Source: Paraburkholderia sp. DHOC27 (lineage in GTDB: Bacteria > Pseudomonadota > Gammaproteobacteria > Burkholderiales > Burkholderiaceae). From it: a DNA stretch of 64,000 nt. Below the pieces are notes generated by a model, which had not been told where the DNA came from, searched no databases, and saw nothing but the letters and a program-made list of their open reading frames with translations. Location of the stretch: NCBI RefSeq assembly GCF_003429005.1, contig NZ_QVQV01000004.1, forward strand, positions 248,518-312,517. The letters are read 5' to 3'. The translations under genes and the position numbers were made by a program. Positions 58,223-64,000 of this stretch are shown here, piece after piece; position 1 is the first letter of the stretch, and every line of letters begins with the position of its first letter.

Positions 58223-59116
58223 TCAGTGGAATGATCCGATGCGCTTCAGATTGCTGAAGTTCATCCAGATGAAGAACGCGCGGCCAACGATATTCTGGTC
58301 CGGTGCAAAACCCCAGTAACGGCTGTCTGCACTGTTGTCGCGGTTGTCGCCCATCATGAAATAGTTGCCGGGCGGCACCTTGCAGATCACACCGCGTGCG
58401 TCATACGTGCAGTTGTCGCGATACGGATAATCTTCCGCACCGACGATGAACGGCGGCACTGCCGGATTGTTCAGGATCGCGTTCTTGCGGCCATCCAGAT
58501 CTTCTTCGAACTGCTTCGCGTAACCAATGCGCTCTTCGTCGAAGTAATCGGGCAGCGGCGTCTCCGGCACCGGCTTGCCGTTGATGGTGAGTTGCTTGTC
58601 CTGATACGCCACGACGTCACCGGGCAGACCGATCACGCGCTTGATGTAGTCGACCGACTCGTCTTTCGGATAGCGGAACACCACCACGTCACCACGCTGC
58701 AGCGGACGGCCCGCAGTGATCTTGGTGTTGGTGATAGGCAGGCGAATGCCGTAGTCGTACTTGTTGACGAGGATGAAGTCGCCCACCAGCAGCGTCGGCA
58801 CCATCGAACCCGAGGGGATCTTGAACGGCTCGACCACGAACGAACGCACCACGAACACCACCAGAATGACCGGGAAGAAGCTCGCCGAATACTCGAGCCA
58901 CCAGGGTTGACGCAGGTTCTCCTCACGCAGGCGTGCCCGCGTTTGCGGCGCGTTTTCGTCAGCGAAACGCTCGCCGACGCGCGCCTGCTGGCGGTCGAAT
59001 TCGGCGACCGCGGCATCTGCCGCGCGGCGCCGTTGCGGCAGGAACACCAGCTTGTCTGCTACCCACGCGAGGCCCGTAATGATGACGAGCACAAAAAGAA
59101 TCAGCGCAAAATTCAT
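58223..59116 (-). CDS. lepB: Signal peptidase I LepB
   Basis: 297 residues. Removes signal peptides of exported proteins. Two membrane segments near the N-terminus (about 3-22 and 79-97). Catalytic serine Ser104 in IPSGSMVPTL and lysine Lys159 in YIKRVIGLPGD. The later GDNRDNSADSRYWG box is intact. 18 bp after lepA. Confidence 0.96.
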   Translation of the reverse strand: MNFALILFVLVIITGLAWVADKLVFLPQRRRAADAAVAEFDRQQARVGERFADENAPQTRARLREENLRQPWWLEYSASFFPVILVVFVVRSFVVEPFKIPSGSMVPTLLVGDFILVNKYDYGIRLPITNTKITAGRPLQRGDVVVFRYPKDESVDYIKRVIGLPGDVVAYQDKQLTINGKPVPETPLPDYFDEERIGYAKQFEEDLDGRKNAILNNPAVPPFIVGAEDYPYRDNCTYDARGVICKVPPGNYFMMGDNRDNSADSRYWGFAPDQNIVGRAFFIWMNFSNLKRIGSFH

Positions 59117-59134
59117 AGAGTTCCGTTCTTCGTC

Positions 59135-60928
59135 TTATTTATCTTCGACACGCAGAATGGCGAGGAAAGCCTCTTGCGGAATCTCAACGGACCCGACCTG
59201 CTTCATTCGCTTCTTGCCTGCCTTTTGCTTTTCCAGCAGCTTCTTCTTACGGCTAATGTCGCCGCCGTAGCATTTTGCCAGCACATTCTTACGCAAAGCC
59301 TTGATGTTCTCGCGGGCAATAATGTTCGCGCCGATCGTGGCCTGAATGGCCACGTCGTACATCTGACGCGGAATCAGTTCGCGCATCTTCGAAGCCACTT
59401 CGCGACCGCGGAACTGGCTCTGCGAACGGTGCACGATGACCGACAACGCATCCACCTTGTCGCCGTTGATCAGCATGTCGACCTTCACGACATCCGCCGC
59501 ACGGTATTCCTTGAACTCGTAGTCCATTGACGCATAGCCACGCGAGATGGACTTCAGGCGATCAAAGAAATCGAGCACCACTTCGCCCATCGGAATTTCG
59601 TACGTGAGCTGAACCTGACGACCGTGGTACTGCATGTTGATCTGGTTGCCACGCTTTTGCGTACACAGCGTGATCACCGAGCCCACATAGTCTTGCGGCA
59701 TGTACAGGTTGACGGTGACGATCGGCTCGCGCACTTCTTCGATCTTCGACGGCTCCGGCATCTTGGCCGGATTCTCGACCATCACGGTCGTGCCGTCGCG
59801 CTGCAGGACTTCGTACACCACGGTCGGCGCCGTGGTGATCAGGTCCATGTCGAACTCGCGCTCGAGACGTTCCTGCACGATCTCCATGTGCAACAGGCCG
59901 AGGAAGCCGCAACGGAAACCAAAGCCGAGCGCCTGCGACACTTCCGGTTCGTACTGCAACGAAGCGTCGTTCAGCTTGAGCTTTTCCAGCGAGTCACGCA
60001 GCGCGTCGTACTGGTTCGCTTCCACCGGGTAGAGACCCGCGAACACCTGCGGCTTCACTTCCTTGAAGCCCGGCAGTGGCTCGGCGGCCGGCCGGTTCAC
60101 CAAGGTCACCGTATCGCCCACTTTCGCGGCGGCCAGTTCCTTGATGCCGGCGATGATGAAGCCCACCTGCCCGGCGGACAACGATTCGAGATTCTTCGAT
60201 TTCGGCGTGAACACGCCCACGTGCTCGACCGGATACTGCGCTTCGGTCGCCATCATGCGGATTTTGTCTTTCGGACGCAGCGTGCCGTTGACGATACGCA
60301 CGAGCATCACGACGCCCACGTAGTTGTCGAACCACGAGTCGATGATCAGCGCCTGCAGCGGCGCGTCCGGGTCGCCCTTGGGCGGCGGCACCTTGGCGAT
60401 CAGCGCTTCGAGCACGTCTTCGACGCCGAGGCCGGTCTTGGCGCTGCAATGCGTGGCGTCGGTTGCGTCGATGCCGATCACGTCCTCGATTTCGGCAATG
60501 GCGTTCTCGGGATTCGCGGCCGGCAGGTCGATCTTGTTGAGCACCGGAATGACGTCCACACCGAGTTCGATGGCCGTGTAGCAGTTCGCCACGGTCTGCG
60601 CCTCGACGCCCTGGCTCGCGTCCACGACGAGCAGCGCGCCTTCACACGCGGACAGCGAACGGCTGACCTCGTACGAAAAGTCGACGTGGCCCGGCGTGTC
60701 GATCATGTTGAGGTTGTAGATGCGCCCATCGCGTGCGCGATAGGTCAATGCAGCGGTCTGTGCCTTGATGGTGATGCCGCGCTCGCGCTCGAGATCCATC
60801 GAGTCGAGCACCTGGGCTTCCATTTCGCGGTCGGACAGTCCGCCGCAAATCTGGATGATGCGATCGGCGAGCGTCGACTTGCCATGGTCGATGTGCGCAA
60901 TGATCGAGAAATTACGAATATGATCCAT
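59135..60928 (-). CDS. lepA: Elongation factor 4 LepA
   Basis: 597 residues, standard. Ribosome-bound GTPase that affects initiation and elongation under stress. G1 AHIDHGKST, G3 DTPGHVDF, G4 NKIDLP, and the EF4-specific C-terminal domain ending KRMKQVGSVEIPQEAF. First of lepA-lepB on the minus strand. Confidence 0.97.
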   Translation of the reverse strand: MDHIRNFSIIAHIDHGKSTLADRIIQICGGLSDREMEAQVLDSMDLERERGITIKAQTAALTYRARDGRIYNLNMIDTPGHVDFSYEVSRSLSACEGALLVVDASQGVEAQTVANCYTAIELGVDVIPVLNKIDLPAANPENAIAEIEDVIGIDATDATHCSAKTGLGVEDVLEALIAKVPPPKGDPDAPLQALIIDSWFDNYVGVVMLVRIVNGTLRPKDKIRMMATEAQYPVEHVGVFTPKSKNLESLSAGQVGFIIAGIKELAAAKVGDTVTLVNRPAAEPLPGFKEVKPQVFAGLYPVEANQYDALRDSLEKLKLNDASLQYEPEVSQALGFGFRCGFLGLLHMEIVQERLEREFDMDLITTAPTVVYEVLQRDGTTVMVENPAKMPEPSKIEEVREPIVTVNLYMPQDYVGSVITLCTQKRGNQINMQYHGRQVQLTYEIPMGEVVLDFFDRLKSISRGYASMDYEFKEYRAADVVKVDMLINGDKVDALSVIVHRSQSQFRGREVASKMRELIPRQMYDVAIQATIGANIIARENIKALRKNVLAKCYGGDISRKKKLLEKQKAGKKRMKQVGSVEIPQEAFLAILRVEDK

Positions 60929-61113
60929 TCAGTACCGATCAAGCGAAAAAGGCGCGCTCGGACGATTGCGGAGCACGCCTTGTAAGTAGGTGAAAAACCT
61001 GTCTATTTTAGCCGATATTGGCTCTCGCCCGGCATATCTTGCAGGAGGGGATGGAAAGGCGGCTCACCAGAGCGCCTCGCCAGAGGGTATTCCGCACGCA
61101 TGCGTCGCTCGTT

Positions 61114-61150
61114 CGGCAACGCTTCGGCATTAATTCGGCATTGATTCGGC
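61114..61150 (-). repeat. Three 11-nt direct repeats upstream of lepA
   Basis: Plus-strand units CGGCAACGCTT, CGGCATTAATT and CGGCATTGATT, directly adjacent, in the 238-bp gap between the glutaredoxin-like gene and lepA. The 11-nt period is about one helical turn. The gap holds no gene. A weak TAAAAT box lies at 61005-61010. Confidence 0.45.
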
Positions 61151-61166
61151 GCGAGCCGATCTGCTG

Positions 61167-61430
61167 CTAGCCCTGCCGGACTGCGCGCGCACTGAGCGCG
61201 GCACGGACCCGCGCTTCGTCCAGATGATAGTGGCACAACTCGACACCATCGCAGACCAGCACAGGCACGAGTTCGTTATAACGCGCTTCCAGTAGCGGGT
61301 CCGCGTCGATATCCACCACGTTTAGTTGCGTGTCGAACTCGGCCAGCAACGGCTCGAGCGCGACGCGCATGTCGTCGCACAGATGGCACCACGCGCGCCC
61401 ATACAGCGTGAGCGGTGCCGCCGGCGTCAT
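61167..61430 (-). CDS. Glutaredoxin/thioredoxin-like small protein
   Basis: 87 residues. LTLYGRAWCHLCDDM gives a CxxC (CHLC) at the start of helix 1, typical of glutaredoxin-fold DUF836 proteins. A cis-proline region VPVLVCDG follows. Probably a thiol-disulfide protein; partner unknown. The start overlaps the mucD stop (ATGA), so it is coupled to mucD. Confidence 0.88.
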   Translation of the reverse strand: MTPAAPLTLYGRAWCHLCDDMRVALEPLLAEFDTQLNVVDIDADPLLEARYNELVPVLVCDGVELCHYHLDEARVRAALSARAVRQG

Positions 61431-62974
61431 TTCTGCGAGGAGTTGCTGCCACGCGGACGCAGCGGGACGAACTGCGTGTTGTCGCCACGGCGCACGAGCA
61501 GCGCCACCATCTTCTGCGAGTCGAGATGGGCAGTCACTTCGTCGAACTGCTTCGCGCTCGAGATGTCCGTGTCGCCCACACGCAGAATCAGATCGCCCTT
61601 CGCGAGGCCCGCACGCGCTGCGGGACCATCCACCTGATCGACCTGCACGCCACCATGCACCTTCAGCGTCTTTTGCTGATCGCTTGGGATGTCGCTAACG
61701 GCAATACCGAGCGAATTGGTGGCGCGCTGCTTCGGCGGCGGAGTTTGCTTCTCGTCGGCCTTCGCGGTCTTGTCCGGCTGCATTTCCGTGATCGTGATCG
61801 GCAGATCGCGCGTCTGGCCTTTACGCCACACGGTAATGGTGGCCTTCGTGCCCGGCTTCGTATCGCCGACCATACGCGGCAAGTCCGTCGCGGTATCGAC
61901 CGAATGGCCGTTGAACTTCAGGATGATGTCGCCCGCCTGCACGCCCGCCTTGTCCGCCGGACCACCCGGCTCGACGCTGCTCACGAGCGCACCCTCGGCC
62001 GTTGGCAGGCCGAGCGATTCGGCGACATCCTTGGTCACTTCGCCGATAGCCACGGCGATGCGGCCACGCGTGACCTTGCCGGTGCTCTTCAACTGATCGG
62101 CCACGCGCATCGCTTCGTCGATCGGAATGGCGAACGAAATGCCCATGAAGCCGCCCGTGCGGCTATAGATCTGCGAGTTGATGCCGATCACCTCGCCCTG
62201 CATGTTGATGAGCGGGCCACCTGAGTTGCCGGGGTTCACCGGCACATCGGTCTGGATGAACGGCAGATAATCGCCCGTATCACGGCCCTTCGCGCTGACG
62301 ATACCCGCGGTCACCGTGTTCTCCAGCCCGAACGGCGAGCCGATCGCCACCACCCACTCGCCCACGCGCACTTTGGTCGAATCGCCGATCGTCACCGCCG
62401 GCAGATTGGCCGCATTGATCTTGACGACCGCGACGTCCGTGCGGTCATCGACACCGATCAGCTTCGCCTTGAATTCGCGCTTGTCCGTTAGCGTGACGTA
62501 AATATTGTCAGCGTCGTCCACCACGTGCGCATTGGTCATCACGTAGCCATCCTGGGACAGGATGAAGCCCGACCCTACGCCACTGCTCTGCTCGGAGTCC
62601 GAGTTATCGGGCGTGTCCTGACTGCTGCTGCCGCCGCTGCCACTGCCGCCGCTGCCCCCATTGTCACTGCCGCCATTGCCGTTGTTGTCGCTGGGAGGCG
62701 TGCCAGGCTGCTGCGGCATGGGAATGCCGAAGAAGCGGCGAAAGAACTCCGACATGTCGCCGTCATCCATGCCCGGCGGCATTCCGTGGCTGCTACTGCC
62801 TGACACACGGGTGGTAGTGCGAATGTTGACGACTGCTGGGCCGACCTTGTCGACGAGATCCGTGAAATCGGGAAGATTGGCTGCGGGAACCGCCGACGCC
62901 GTATGCGGTACCAGTGGCAGACAAACTGCCACCACCGCGGCCGCGAGGAATTTGCGCACCGTGAAAGTCGTCAT
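61427..62974 (-). CDS. mucD: Periplasmic serine protease MucD (DegP/HtrA family)
   Basis: 515 residues. Signal peptide (about 1-28). Protease with triad His in TNAHVVDDAD, Asp in DRTDVAVVKI and Ser in GNSGGPLIN. Two PDZ domains at the C-terminal half (GALVSSVEPGGPADKAG, GVQVDQVDGPAARAG). An unusual Gly/Ser/Asn-rich stretch (about residues 93-125) sits in the loop before the protease core. Degrades misfolded envelope proteins and modulates the RpoE response. Between mucB and the glutaredoxin-like gene. Confidence 0.95.
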   Translation of the reverse strand: MTTFTVRKFLAAAVVAVCLPLVPHTASAVPAANLPDFTDLVDKVGPAVVNIRTTTRVSGSSSHGMPPGMDDGDMSEFFRRFFGIPMPQQPGTPPSDNNGNGGSDNGGSGGSGSGGSSSQDTPDNSDSEQSSGVGSGFILSQDGYVMTNAHVVDDADNIYVTLTDKREFKAKLIGVDDRTDVAVVKINAANLPAVTIGDSTKVRVGEWVVAIGSPFGLENTVTAGIVSAKGRDTGDYLPFIQTDVPVNPGNSGGPLINMQGEVIGINSQIYSRTGGFMGISFAIPIDEAMRVADQLKSTGKVTRGRIAVAIGEVTKDVAESLGLPTAEGALVSSVEPGGPADKAGVQAGDIILKFNGHSVDTATDLPRMVGDTKPGTKATITVWRKGQTRDLPITITEMQPDKTAKADEKQTPPPKQRATNSLGIAVSDIPSDQQKTLKVHGGVQVDQVDGPAARAGLAKGDLILRVGDTDISSAKQFDEVTAHLDSQKMVALLVRRGDNTQFVPLRPRGSNSSQK

Positions 62975-63011
62975 ATCGTAGCGAGCCAAGGGATTCGAAG
63001 GATGACAGGGA

Positions 63012-64000
63012 CTACTTGGGAGCCTTATATTCTATGGCAGACGCAAATTGCTGCAATGTGGCCTGGGGCACTTCTCCAAGTAGGGTAATCCAGAAATCAC
63101 CTTGACGCTTAACGAGCACGTGCGTCGCCCCATTGCTACCCGCGCCTTCTTTGCGCGTATTGTTTTCGACCGGCTCGACAAAAATGGAAATCGCGGCCAG
63201 CCCGTCGGAGAACACCGCTTGATCGACCGGGATGGGCGGCGCGCTCGCATCCTGCGCTGCCATAGGCCGGCGCAGCTCACGAATCTCGTGGAAGCCGGGC
63301 ACGTTGGGCGTGATCTGCCAGCCCTGCGCTTCCATGTCCACCGGTTCGACCGGCGGATGCACGACAGTCCAGCCGCTGATGTTGTGAATGCCGTTGACGA
63401 TTGCGGTCTTGTCGACCGGTACGCCAATACTGATTTGCGAAAACGATAACTGCTCCAGCACCTGGCCGCTCGGGTCCAGCGTCTGTGCGCGCAGCAGAAG
63501 GCCCGTTTTCTTGTCCGCCCACAGTTTGTAAGCGAAACGGAACGCGTCTTTCGGGTCGAGTTCGACCACGTCGCTGTCGATTCCCGCTACCCGGTCGGTG
63601 CCGAGCAGCTTCGGTTCGTACACCGTCAGCACCTGGTCGCCGCTCGCCGATAGCAGCGCCGGAAACGAATCCTTGTTCTGACGTTTTTCGACGACGCACA
63701 AATGCCGTTCGGGGATGAACGTGTACATGTCGTCGTTATGACGCAACATCTTGCGCGGCTTGCCATCCAGACTTTCGAGCTGCTCGAACTCGCCGTCGTT
63801 GCGGGTGGCGTAATGGACAATGCGCGAGGTCTGCACGAAGTTGCCGCGCTGATAGACGAACGCGCCTTCGTAGTTCTGTTGCTGCGCGGCCTGGTGGATC
63901 CGGTTGAGCAAATCCGCCGCGGTGCGGCGGGCGACGAGCGGGTCGTCAGATTGCGCAAAGACACGCGGTGCGGTGGACAACAATACGGCTGCACAGAAAA
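63012..64000 (-). CDS. mucB: Anti-sigma-E accessory protein MucB/RseB, cut by window edge
   Basis: About 330 residues visible. The right edge removes the very start. The visible N-terminus is a signal peptide (CAAVLLSTAPRVFAQ) with cleavage near Ala-Gln. Two lipoprotein-sensing domains follow (NYEGAFVYQRGNFVQTSRIVH... and GWQITPNVPGFHEIREL). MucB binds MucA/RseA and protects it from proteolysis. rpoE and mucA should lie just outside the window. The stop is 38 bp upstream of mucD. Confidence 0.93.
   Translation of the reverse strand, partial: FCAAVLLSTAPRVFAQSDDPLVARRTAADLLNRIHQAAQQQNYEGAFVYQRGNFVQTSRIVHYATRNDGEFEQLESLDGKPRKMLRHNDDMYTFIPERHLCVVEKRQNKDSFPALLSASGDQVLTVYEPKLLGTDRVAGIDSDVVELDPKDAFRFAYKLWADKKTGLLLRAQTLDPSGQVLEQLSFSQISIGVPVDKTAIVNGIHNISGWTVVHPPVEPVDMEAQGWQITPNVPGFHEIRELRRPMAAQDASAPPIPVDQAVFSDGLAAISIFVEPVENNTRKEGAGSNGATHVLVKRQGDFWITLLGEVPQATLQQFASAIEYKAPK

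Overview
The window is high-GC chromosomal DNA from a betaproteobacterium, most likely Burkholderiales and close to Paraburkholderia or Burkholderia. The basis is gene content and order (mucB-mucD-glutaredoxin-lepA-lepB-rnc-era-recO-pdxJ-acpS-nagZ; rlmE-ftsH-folP-glmM next to pstS-pstC; earP/efp), not a database search. It is mostly core housekeeping DNA. I see no prophage, transposase, integrase, plasmid origin or CRISPR array.

Left part (1-20.3 kb). The start of pstC and all of pstS lie behind a tandem Pho box. Then come glmM, folP, ftsH and rlmE on the minus strand, with yhbY divergent. greA plus a small membrane protein and carA-carB follow, separated by a long hairpin terminator. An MFS transporter and an MltD-type murein hydrolase come next. 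The gloB // methyltransferase-rnhA-dnaQ cluster follows, with only 19 bp between the divergent start codons. tRNA-Val(CAC) closes this part.

Middle part (20.7-43.8 kb) is the accessory, regulatory section. It holds an 1846-residue fusion (protein-kinase-like, AAA ATPase, helical region, GAF, PAS, histidine kinase) whose kinase-like domain lacks the usual catalytic residues. Next is an ABC exporter behind a leader with a possible 15-codon peptide. A TetR regulator and an Ohr-type peroxidase share an ATCTAC-N6-GTAGAT palindrome. After these come an unknown membrane protein, a glycosyltransferase, a second ABC exporter, trehalose synthesis (otsB-otsA), a copper/cytochrome oxidase assembly trio (Sco, PCuAC, CtaG-like), a GNAT protein, a GAF-GGDEF diguanylate cyclase, a secreted lipoprotein and a TraB/GumN protein.

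Right part (43.8-64 kb). A tRNA-Gly, tRNA-Gly, tRNA-Cys cluster lies downstream of pgsA and uvrC. The EF-P rhamnosylation pair earP and efp follows, earP with an in-frame 15-bp minisatellite. Then come csbD and a sigma54-activator-like response regulator with a degraded GAFTGA loop. A long minus-strand run ends the window: mucB (cut by the edge), mucD, glutaredoxin-like gene, lepA, lepB, rnc, era, recO, pdxJ, acpS, nagZ. RNase III and UvrC both carry long low-complexity additions.

The observations that most deserve follow-up are the TetR/Ohr operator system with a probably leaderless tetR, the pseudokinase-headed hybrid sensor, the ABC exporter leader peptide, and the response regulator lacking a proper GAFTGA motif.
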